Below are positions 57,169 to 64,000 of a stretch of 64,000 nucleotides of DNA, piece by piece; position 1 is the stretch's first letter; each line of letters begins with the position of its first letter. The stretch spans positions 290,359 through 354,358 of the forward strand of contig NZ_ABOX02000001.1 in NCBI RefSeq assembly GCF_000172555.1. The letters are read 5' to 3'. This DNA is from Pedosphaera parvula Ellin514. Its GTDB lineage: Bacteria > Verrucomicrobiota > Verrucomicrobiia > Limisphaerales > Pedosphaeraceae. The position numbers and the translations under genes were made by a program. Under the pieces are notes generated by a model. That model did not search any database, was not told where the DNA came from, and saw nothing but the letters and a program-made list of their open reading frames with translations.

Positions 57169-58026
57169 TTGAAAACATTCCTGACATGTATTGCGGTCAT
57201 CAGTTCCCTTGCTTTGGGCCGGGCCGCCACCACCATCGATCCGGTCAATAAATACGCCTACGGCGCGAACATTGGCTGGCTGAATTGGTCCGGTGACGGT
57301 CCCAATGGTGCGGTTATCGGTGAGTATGTTTGCTCCGGCTACATTTATTCGGCTGACGTCGGCTGGATCTGCCTCGGGAGCGGTTCTCCGATCAATGGCA
57401 TCCAATACCAAAATAACGCTGCCAACGATTTTGGCGTGAACAATGACGGGCTTGGCAACCTGCGCGGCTACGCCTACGGCGCGAACATCGGGTGGATCAA
57501 TTTTGAAAACACCGGGGCGCCGGCGTTTAATTTGCGCACGGGCCAATTCACCGGTTCCATCTGGAGCGCCAACTGCGGCTGGATCAGTCTCAGCAATGCC
57601 GTGGCCTTTGTCCAAACCGACACGATTTCTCCGGGTCTGCTCGATACCAACGGCCTGCCCATCGCTTGGGAGTTGCAAAATTTCGGCCACACCGGCGTGG
57701 ACCCGCATGCCGATGCCGATGGCGATGGCATGTCGAACATCCAGGAGTATCTCGCCGGCACCAGTCCGTTGAATGCAGGCAGCGATCTCAACATCACCGC
57801 CTTCAACTCGCTTTCCGGCGGCACCTCCGCAACGCTCACCTGGACCAGCGTCCCCACACGACAATATTATGTGGAAGAGACGCTCTCCCTGACCTCAGCC
57901 AGTTGGTTTGACGGCGGGCTTGGGTTGATATCCCCGGATGGCGCCACCACCACTCGCATTCTGACCGGGACCACAGCGCCCATGCGGTTCTACCGCGTCC
58001 GGGCTGTGTTGCCGCTATCGCCCTGA
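57169..58026 (+). CDS. Secreted repeat protein with TSP3-like segment and C-terminal YR module (TTG start)
   Basis: 285 residues from TTG 57169; the signal peptide (MKTFLTCIAVISSLALGRA) begins exactly there, and GGAAGA lies about 12 bases ahead. Two repeats of AYGANIGWLNW/AYGANIGWINF and DVGWICLG/NCGWISLS type fill residues of about 28-145. A DADGDGMSNIQEYLAGTSP segment and a C-terminal module (YYVEETLSLTSASW ... RFYRVRAV) follow. Role unknown. Confidence 0.8.
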   Translation: MKTFLTCIAVISSLALGRAATTIDPVNKYAYGANIGWLNWSGDGPNGAVIGEYVCSGYIYSADVGWICLGSGSPINGIQYQNNAANDFGVNNDGLGNLRGYAYGANIGWINFENTGAPAFNLRTGQFTGSIWSANCGWISLSNAVAFVQTDTISPGLLDTNGLPIAWELQNFGHTGVDPHADADGDGMSNIQEYLAGTSPLNAGSDLNITAFNSLSGGTSATLTWTSVPTRQYYVEETLSLTSASWFDGGLGLISPDGATTTRILTGTTAPMRFYRVRAVLPLSP

Positions 58027-58090
58027 TGTAACATTGCGAACGTAGTTCATAGTCCTCGCGCTTATGCACTAATTCTGCTACAGAGTCTTG

Positions 58091-58795
58091 GTGAGAAAAT
58101 GGTGTTATATACTGCTTGGCGTTACTGTGATGGCTATCATCGTAACGCTGGCACTGCGAAATTCATCAGATCCTGTCTACCGTGGAATTCGGCTGAGCGT
58201 TTGGTTGGAAGGATATAACCGCTATTCACAAAAGCCTTTGAAGGTCCGAGAAGCAAATCACGAGGCGGCTAGTGAGGCCGTCCGTCATCTCGGAACTAAC
58301 GCCATTCCAAGGCTGTTGAGCATGCTTCGGGCTCGGGATTCGGATTCAACGCGCCGGTTGATTGACCTCTTGAGGAAGCAGCATTTTATAAAAATTCCCC
58401 CCGTCCCAAGCGATGATAAAAACTACGAGGCAGAGTACGCATTTATTATATTAGGGGCAAGTGCCAGTAATGCCGTTCCCGAGCTAGTAAGAATTTATGG
58501 TATGAATCGTTCTTTGGATGCGCGAAGAGCAATCCTAACATCATTGGAATACATTGGCCCTGCAGCAAGGGACGCGGTACCCTTTCTCTTGCAGGAGTTG
58601 ACGAATACGAATCCAATTTTGCGGGCAGAAAGCATCAGGGCATTGGGAGCTATCCACTCTCAACCTGAAATCGTTGTGCCCTCATTAACGAAGTATCTGC
58701 ATGATGCCGATGTTCGTTCAGATGCCGGCAATAGCCTGGCACTGTTTGGGGTAAGTGCCAGATCGGAGCCCACGGAAGTTCTTAAACCTGAGTAA
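58091..58795 (+). CDS. HEAT-repeat protein with N-terminal membrane anchor
   Basis: 234 residues from GTG 58091; the frame also has TTG at 58088. A hydrophobic segment (about 5-22) is followed by HEAT repeats: AAREAVPFLLQEL-like, EAVRHLGTNAIPRLLSML and NPILRAESIRALGAIHSQP. These are scaffold repeats that bind proteins; the partner is unknown. Last gene of the plus-strand run, convergent with the WD40-like gene. Confidence 0.75.
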   Translation: MRKWCYILLGVTVMAIIVTLALRNSSDPVYRGIRLSVWLEGYNRYSQKPLKVREANHEAASEAVRHLGTNAIPRLLSMLRARDSDSTRRLIDLLRKQHFIKIPPVPSDDKNYEAEYAFIILGASASNAVPELVRIYGMNRSLDARRAILTSLEYIGPAARDAVPFLLQELTNTNPILRAESIRALGAIHSQPEIVVPSLTKYLHDADVRSDAGNSLALFGVSARSEPTEVLKPE

Positions 58796-58877
58796 GGGGC
58801 GGTGAAACATGTAAGGATGGCGTCAGAGGCGAGCGCAATCTTAAGGAGTTGGTTCCGCTGCAAAACCGGGATGGCTC

Positions 58878-58908
58878 GTGTAAATAAATAGGATCGACCC
58901 GTTCATGG
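58878..58908 (+). repeat. Short dispersed repeat, copy 2
   Basis: GTGTAAATAAATAGG-ATCGACCCGTTCA, related to 52765-52796. It lies just before the stop of the WD40-like gene, at the right border of the plus-strand run. Confidence 0.45.
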
Positions 58909-58912
58909 CCTC

Positions 58913-60487
58913 TCAGTCTCGTAGCGGGGCCAGCGATGCTTCAAATGCTTTGATGCTTTTCAATCCGGTTTCGAAATCCCAAAAGTGAATCCTGCCAAAT
59001 TCTGATCCGGTCACGAGTTGTTTACCATCTGGCAGCAGCGCCATGCCGGTGACTTTGCCACAGTCTTCAAAATCGCCGCGGTGCTGCCCGGTCTTGGTAC
59101 TGAAAACACTGATGTTGCGCGTGAAAGTGCCGTATATCGCGGCCAAAACGTAGTGACCATCGGGCGACCATATAAGCCCATCTACACCACCATCGATCAT
59201 TCGTATGTTCGGCCTTAGTTCATGCAACAGCTCCCCGTTCTTTGTTTTCCAGATGCGAACCCGGGGTGAGCCCCCAAAATCGAGATAGCCCCAAATTTGA
59301 GCAGTCGACACCGCCACTTGGGAGTCATCGGGCGCGAAAGAAACATGTGAGAGGTAAGTGTTGTTATCCAACACCGCGATCTGGCGGCGCCCGACGGTAT
59401 CCCAAAGCACAAGGGCACCTGTCTGGAGTCGCACGACTGCCCGCTTGCCGTTGTTCGAGGGGACGTATTGAGTTGCACCTTCTGGAACTTCGGGCGAGGC
59501 ATCGACTTGCTGCCACGATCGCACATCATAGATTTGCAACGGGTATTGGCTGCTTTGAAGCAGCAGGTGGGAACCATCATGCGTGAACTGTGGAACCAAA
59601 ATATATTCCTGTTTCCCCCTTTGAAACCTGGGAAATTTTTTGATGATACTCCAAGTCCGGGTCTCCAGACAGATACATGGAGAATTGCCAATAACGACCA
59701 ATGAGCCGTCCGGGCTGAAGGCGGCACGATTTCCCAGATAGTCCAGAGGGATCTCTGCGAGGAGTTCATGCGTGGTTGGTTCCCAAACCTGCAGCGGTCC
59801 GTTTGCCTGCGCATATAGAATTTCCCGACCGGAAGGTGAGAGAGCACAGAATCCGTCGAACTGGGACACCCGGGTGTCAATAACGCTTTGCGATTTGAAC
59901 TTCGGCACCCACGAGTTCATGGCGCAGCCGCTGAGTCGCAGAATTTCCCAAACTATATCCGGTGTGTTGGCCAAGTCGTAAACCCGAGTCACCAGGCGTT
60001 GACCTGAGACTGCCTGCAGAAGCATTCTCCGGCCTGGAGGAGGAAGATGGAATCCGTCCTCAGGCAACCTGGCCAAAAGCTTATCCAATCGCTTCAAATC
60101 GGCAGCAGGTATGGGGGTTCCACTACTTCCTTTGGTGCTCATGTACGAATAGGTGAAACCTCGAACCTGCCCGCTCGTCGAAAGTTCGGTGACGAATCTA
60201 AGAATGCTCGTCCTGAAAACGTCTGCGCTTTGAACACTTTCTTCGCCTTCGAGAGCAGTGATAACGAGTTTGAGCTGAGCGGTGCCGTCGCTGGCAACCA
60301 TTTTTGTCAGATCTTTCCTCGCATAATTGGTGACCCATCGTTCGTAATCTGTCCGTTCGTGGCTCGTGCCAGATTTCCAGAAAGGTGGAGGCTCTTGGAT
60401 GGCACTCGCGCTCAGACATGCCAAAAGGGTGCTGAGGACAAAAAGAAGGATACTTCCTTTCAATGCAGGTCGTGTATCGATAACCAT
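58913..60487 (-). CDS. WD40-like propeller protein with signal peptide
   Basis: 524 residues. A signal peptide (ILLFVLSTLLACLSASA, about 13-29) is followed by a helical region (about 40-190) and WD40-like repeats (about 210-515) with AAFSPDGSLVVIGN, IWSPDGHYVLAAIYG and MALLPDGKQLVTGSEFGRIH. Exported scaffold; no catalytic motif. It overlaps the end of the upstream Sel1 gene by 28 bases in a different frame, so the pair is co-transcribed. Confidence 0.8.
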   Translation of the reverse strand: MVIDTRPALKGSILLFVLSTLLACLSASAIQEPPPFWKSGTSHERTDYERWVTNYARKDLTKMVASDGTAQLKLVITALEGEESVQSADVFRTSILRFVTELSTSGQVRGFTYSYMSTKGSSGTPIPAADLKRLDKLLARLPEDGFHLPPPGRRMLLQAVSGQRLVTRVYDLANTPDIVWEILRLSGCAMNSWVPKFKSQSVIDTRVSQFDGFCALSPSGREILYAQANGPLQVWEPTTHELLAEIPLDYLGNRAAFSPDGSLVVIGNSPCICLETRTWSIIKKFPRFQRGKQEYILVPQFTHDGSHLLLQSSQYPLQIYDVRSWQQVDASPEVPEGATQYVPSNNGKRAVVRLQTGALVLWDTVGRRQIAVLDNNTYLSHVSFAPDDSQVAVSTAQIWGYLDFGGSPRVRIWKTKNGELLHELRPNIRMIDGGVDGLIWSPDGHYVLAAIYGTFTRNISVFSTKTGQHRGDFEDCGKVTGMALLPDGKQLVTGSEFGRIHFWDFETGLKSIKAFEASLAPLRD

Positions 60488-61596
60488 TGTTTTGCTTCCT
60501 TGTTGCCTAGATCCGCCGACTTACGATACCACTCCATTGATTGGTTGTGATACCATTGATGAGCCTTTTCGGTATGAACGGTGGCGCCGGTTTCGTTTGA
60601 ATACATGGCGGCCAACCGGCACATGGCTTCGGCATTTCCGGCGTTGGCAGCGTTCCGATACCAGCGTTTTGCGTCCTGGAAAATCTGTTTCACTCCCCAG
60701 CCATGTTCGTAGGCCATCCCCAGCTGGCACATGGCGACTGGATCCTGTGATTGGGTATCGTACCAATACCGTGCACAGATGAATCGAAGCTGGCGTTGGG
60801 TTTGTTGGCGCAACATCCCTGGTGGATGGAGTTGTTGGACTTGAGCAAACATTTTCATTGCTGTCGCCAAATCAGCGTCGGCCAGCGCCAGGCACCCAAG
60901 GTTGTAAAGCACCACAGGGTTGTCAGGCTCTTCCCGCTGCCTGCCTTGAAGCCTGGCATGCGCCACGACCCAATCTCCGCCACTCTTCAATTCTTGAACC
61001 ACTGGATCGGTTTGATCCAATTGCTCAAGAGCGTATTGATGCCTCGATTCGAAGCTCGGTGGCTTGATCCTGCACATGGTTATTTCCTGCCTATAGAATT
61101 CAAGGCCGGGAAGGACGATTGCAGACCCATTCCAGATATCCTTGAGCTTGCGAAGCCGATCCGGGTCTTCCCCTGCAAGTTTTACGGCTGCGCTTCCACT
61201 CGGTGTCAACACTACCTCCACTTCCTTGATGTCTTCCGGCAGGTCGGTGTCAAACGCCCACCAGCCGATCTCTTTCGGAGCCCATGCAACGGAGCCCAAT
61301 GGCCAGTTGGCATTGTCCGCCCGCAAGGACATGTCGAATGCCATTCCGGTGGGCGGATTATCAACCTGGATCATGACCTCCACCAATGTCGTGTCGTTTA
61401 TATCTCGAAATACGTGGACACGAAAGGAATTCTGGATGTTCGTCCGCAAGGCGTCGTCTTGATGCATTGGGAAGGGTGAAGGGGTGGAGGCTTTAGCCGT
61501 ATTTTTTTGCTCGTTGGCAATGGCCTCTACCTTCGTCACGGCCAACAGCAACGCGCAAATTAGCAGGAAAGGGAATTGAAGAGGAGAATGCTTCAT
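60460..61596 (-). CDS. Sel1/TPR-repeat protein with signal peptide
   Basis: 378 residues with a signal peptide (LICALLLAVTKVEA, about 12-25). Residues of about 40-215 are a beta-rich domain of unknown type, then Sel1-like repeats: MCQLGMAYEHGWGVKQIFQDAKRW-type and MCRLAAMYSNETGA, with WYRKSADLGNKEAKQWL at the end. Sel1 repeats are protein-interaction scaffolds. It is the first gene of the pair with the WD40-like protein. Confidence 0.8.
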   Translation of the reverse strand: MKHSPLQFPFLLICALLLAVTKVEAIANEQKNTAKASTPSPFPMHQDDALRTNIQNSFRVHVFRDINDTTLVEVMIQVDNPPTGMAFDMSLRADNANWPLGSVAWAPKEIGWWAFDTDLPEDIKEVEVVLTPSGSAAVKLAGEDPDRLRKLKDIWNGSAIVLPGLEFYRQEITMCRIKPPSFESRHQYALEQLDQTDPVVQELKSGGDWVVAHARLQGRQREEPDNPVVLYNLGCLALADADLATAMKMFAQVQQLHPPGMLRQQTQRQLRFICARYWYDTQSQDPVAMCQLGMAYEHGWGVKQIFQDAKRWYRNAANAGNAEAMCRLAAMYSNETGATVHTEKAHQWYHNQSMEWYRKSADLGNKEAKQWLSIHDLH

Positions 61597-62340
61597 GGGT
61601 AGAAATCAAATGGCCCTCTATGGTTCATACAATGTTGTTACCATGCGTCCGATTAGCCAACAAGCGTTCTTTGACCACATGGATTGCCAATCGTTGATGG
61701 TAGGGGAAGGCGAGGTTAGAATTCCAAGTGTTTTGAGACGGGTACCGACATCATTCCACCATTCATTGGTGGGTGGCGCGGGTGGAATCACGAAAGGAGA
61801 AATGAATCTCCTTACGTCGATTCCTACGCGAGTAAGGATGGTCGTGGGGTGGAAGGGATCGTGGGCCACGTGCGTGGGGACGTTTTTGGGTGATGGGTGG
61901 CGAGGGGAAGGTTTGATCCGGCTCACGCCAGATGCTACGCGAGTGAACATGCCTGGCGGTTGGATTGGCATCGCAGGTCGCGTCGGCGTGTAGACTCAAT
62001 GGGTTTGGTAGAATCTCCGACGAAGTTACAATTCGAGTCCTTCCGGACGGGCACCACTCTCATTCCACCGATTTATTGATTGCTGGCGCGAGGGGGTGGA
62101 GTCCCGTGGTCGCGTGCGCGGATTTGGGCAAATTGAGAGTTGAAATCGCTGGCGGTATTTGGGCGCCCACGGAGGTGCGACCCTACCGATTAATTGATTG
62201 CTGGCGCATGGTCGGGAATCGTGGATCGCGTTCGCGAGAGAAGCAAATGCTCAGGATGGAGTCGCGGACCTAGTCAGGGAAGCAACGGAGGTCTTTCAGA
62301 CCGGCATCATTCCTACCGAGTGATTGTTTCTGAAAATGTT
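61597..62340. repeat. Gene-free region made of degenerate dispersed repeats
   Basis: 744 bases without a credible gene. Units share the core ACCGATTAATTGATTGCTGG with CGC and a following GTGGAGTC...GTGGTCGCGTxCGCG. Copies or relics are centred near 61,765, 61,945, 62,078, 62,195 and 62,320. The longest similarity is between 61,949-62,130 and 63,620-63,805. Short open frames here are products of the repeats. Confidence 0.7.
61949..62130 (+). repeat. Long repeat copy R1
   Basis: Corresponds to 63,620-63,805. Shared blocks include AAGTTACAATTCGAGTCCTT, CCGGACGGGCACCACTCT and GATTGCTGGCGCGAGG, with scattered differences and small indels. By eye the two are about 80-85% identical. Confidence 0.8.
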
Positions 62341-62796
62341 CTAAACGGTCCGGCGGCCTTCATCGAGATCGATAAACTCGAACATGGTTTGCACGGTTCC
62401 TGGAGCGAGGCCGATTTGGGCCAGACGCTCATTCAGCCGCTGCGTTGCGGAATCGCGCCAGCCGCGCTTGGTCATGTAAGCATTCCAAATCTCGATTCCC
62501 TCTTCGGTTGGTTTGTGGCCATGTTGGAACGCCCATTCGAGGAGTTGCTCGTCGCTCCTGTCGTCCTTGAGGGTTTCCGCTTCCAACTTGGCGTAATCGA
62601 TTTGGAGGAATTTGCAGCAGAGCGAATCAAAGCTGGTCGGCGCTTTTACTCCACGCGATGCCTCCCAGTCCGGCGGCAGTTTGCCGGCCGCTGCAAGCCG
62701 CATTTTGTCCAACATGCGCCCGAAGTGAACAATGCCTTTGATTTGATCGAAAGGGCTGCGCAGCCCGGGAATGATCGTTGGATAGGAATTAGCCAT
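62341..62796 (-). CDS. DUF5069-family protein
   Basis: 151 residues from ATG 62796 (MANSYPTIIPGLRSPFDQIK). Family features: GIVHFGRMLDKMRL near residues 28-41, FCCKFLQIDYAKL-like, and a C-terminal helical half. DUF5069 proteins are small cytoplasmic proteins of unknown role common in verrucomicrobia and cyanobacteria. Normal length, intact. It is surrounded on both sides by the dispersed repeats, one of which (at 62,314) abuts its stop codon. Confidence 0.82.
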   Translation of the reverse strand: MANSYPTIIPGLRSPFDQIKGIVHFGRMLDKMRLAAAGKLPPDWEASRGVKAPTSFDSLCCKFLQIDYAKLEAETLKDDRSDEQLLEWAFQHGHKPTEEGIEIWNAYMTKRGWRDSATQRLNERLAQIGLAPGTVQTMFEFIDLDEGRRTV

Positions 62797-63127
62797 GGCT
62801 GAATAGAGCATCACCCACCTGCCTTCGCAAGCGACTGCGGCTCAGGGGGGAGTGGGTAGAGCAGGTTGGCGTCGCGGGGCCGAAGGTTTTAGAGAAGACG
62901 TGTACCTGGGGCAGGCGTTAATTGATAATGGATAATTGAGAATTGATAACGTGCGGGAATCTTGAGGGAGTGCAATCGTTGATCGCGTCCGCGTGTTGAA
63001 CCAGGTGGAGTTGGTAGAATCCCTGACGGTGTCACGGAAGCGACGCAGCGCGTTCCCTACCGAGTAATTGATGGCTGGCGCAAATGGGTTGAGTTCCTTG
63101 GCCGCGTACGCGGGTTTGGGGCAAATA
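62797..63127. other. Intergenic region with one repeat copy
   Basis: 331 bases, no gene seen. A copy of the dispersed repeat spans roughly 62,960-63,115, with TACCGAGTAATTGATGGCTG (63,058-63,077) and GGCCGCGTACGCGGG as recognisable parts. Confidence 0.6.
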
Positions 63128-63397
63128 TTAATCCTTTGGATATATCCATGCCGGGCTGCTGCAATTGCCATGGATTGCATCAAGGAGATCTCCAATTGAA
63201 TCCATTATTTGTTCTGAAATGGCCGTCTGATCAGGATCGTCGCGATATCTAATGTATAAATCAGACAGGAGTTCGTGTGCTTGTTGCTTCGACAATCCGG
63301 ATGATTTCTGTTCGATGATGTATGCTCTTGCCAACTTCCCTGTGGGATCTGTTTCCAATCTAGCGGCTAGTTCTGATTTGATGATTTGGAGATCCAT
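63128..63397 (-). CDS. Small hypothetical protein
   Basis: 89 residues, all-helical by appearance: MDLQIIKSELAARLETDPTG, KLARAYIIEQKSSGLSKQQA, then acidic and helical to IHGNCSSPAWIYPKD. No motif recognised, no clear ribosome binding site. AT-richer than the repeats around it, and it has natural amino-acid composition, so it is probably a real gene. Confidence 0.5.
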   Translation of the reverse strand: MDLQIIKSELAARLETDPTGKLARAYIIEQKSSGLSKQQAHELLSDLYIRYRDDPDQTAISEQIMDSIGDLLDAIHGNCSSPAWIYPKD

Positions 63398-64000
63398 AAG
63401 GTTGAAATAGTCTTATCAGTTATTTGATGGAGAGCGCAAGGTTTTGGCGTGGCAGGCCCTTCGGGTGGTGGAGGGGGGGAAGAATGCAGAATTCAGGAGG
63501 CAGGAGTCGTGGGTCGCGTACGCGAATTGCAGCACGGGAGGGATGAAAGTCGCGGGCATTTTTAGGGAGCGAGTGGCAGGTCTTTCCAGACGGGCACCAA
63601 TCCTTACCGATTATAAACGAGCCTGGCGGGGGGATTGGGGGCCATTGCCGCGTTCGCGTGTTGGCTCGATGGGTCTGATAGAATCTCAGACTAAGTTACA
63701 ATTCGAGTCCTTCCGGACGGGCACCACTCTGATTCCACCGATTAATTGATTGCTGGCGCGAGGAGTGGAGTCCGGTGGTCGTGGACGCGAGTTCGAGCAA
63801 AGGAGGGTTGAAGCCGTTGGCCAATTAAGTGCGGGTTCCCAACGGAGTGGTTCTTCCGGACTGGCAGCAACCCCACTCAGGATGCTGGTGCGAGGCATTC
63901 AGGGCCAAAGTTAGGGTGGGATTCTTATTTACCGGAAAGCCTAACAAAGAATTAAACAAACTGAAATATCTATTGACAAAGTGTTGTAGAGTTAGCAAAA
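63398..64000. repeat. Gene-free region made of degenerate dispersed repeats, then a possible promoter
   Basis: 603 bases. Repeat units lie near 63,520-63,630, 63,620-63,805 (copy R2) and a degenerate one near 63,830-63,905. At the far right the sequence turns AT-rich. TTGACA (63,974-63,979), the last clear element, could be the -35 of a gene beyond the window. Confidence 0.65.
63620..63805 (+). repeat. Long repeat copy R2
   Basis: Partner of 61,949-62,130, in direct orientation about 1.67 kb apart. Similarity begins at GCCTGGCGG and runs through GATTGCTGGCGCGAGG to the GCAAA near 63,805. Confidence 0.8.

Noticed and set aside
63935..64000. Integron attC site suggested by GCCTAAC near 63940
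   Set aside because: No matching GTTRRRY partner with the right spacing and no integrase gene; one 7-mer is not enough.

Overview
The window looks like chromosomal DNA of a free-living Verrucomicrobiota bacterium, most probably from the Pedosphaera/Limisphaerales group. This is inferred from the gene families, not from a database match. The marks are a PVC-type membrane-bound dehydrogenase with cytochrome c tail, an ECF sigma factor fused to a membrane anchor and coiled coil, a prepilin-like protein with an H-X9-DG-like motif, a PEP-CTERM protein, very long autotransporter-type beta-strand repeat proteins, a sulfatase, and TMTC-like membrane proteins with TPR tails. Most genes have mid-50s GC by eye. 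The stretch from about 13.0 to 16.2 kb is clearly richer in GC.

Layout. 1-12.5 kb: the 5' two thirds of an M36 metalloprotease gene; a secreted dehydrogenase/cytochrome c; a Yip1-family membrane protein followed by a MacA/MacB-type efflux set (adaptor, ATPase, two permeases); a lipase-like hydrolase; and two unknown genes. 12.5-17.3 kb: an acquired patchwork. It holds a ClC-type channel between two short tRNA-3'-end-like repeats, a truncated DUF6958 gene translationally coupled to a GFA-like zinc protein, a divergent TetR regulator with a palindrome between them, a decayed IS4-like transposase, and a nonsense-mutated 3' fragment of the intact gene at 12.1 kb. 18-22.5 kb: DUF4202 protein, a ClpX-like AAA+ protein without zinc finger, and a TMTC-like/TPR protein. 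22.6-28.2 kb: a large autotransporter-like protein with a one-base frameshift, a PEP-CTERM protein, and a prepilin-like pseudogene. 28.2-34 kb (minus strand): lysS, the ECF-type sigma factor, and a GT39/GT2 glycosyltransferase pair. 34-43.5 kb: a propeller protein with its upstream prepilin-like partner, two small genes, and a second giant beta-strand protein.

44.2-47.5 kb is a compact sulfide/persulfide detoxification locus: ArsR-type regulator, divergent rhodanese-membrane protein, TauE/SafE exporter, and a CstB-like persulfide dioxygenase-rhodanese, with overlapping palindromes in the 37-bp divergent gap. 47.6-52.5 kb has a secreted TIM-barrel-like protein, a formylglycine sulfatase and a trans-sulfuration enzyme. 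52.9-58.8 kb is a plus-strand run: a second TMTC/TPR paralog, a beta-helix protein, a TTG-started secreted protein and a HEAT-repeat protein. 58.9-61.6 kb has a WD40-like and a Sel1-repeat protein overlapping on the minus strand. The right end (61.7-64 kb) is dominated by a degenerate intergenic repeat family around two small genes.

The observation I rate highest is a shared C-terminal module (Y-x-V/L-Q/E ... W ... F/Y-Y-R) on five otherwise unrelated predicted exported proteins. It is a candidate sorting or anchoring signal distinct from PEP-CTERM. No CRISPR array, rRNA or complete tRNA gene was seen.
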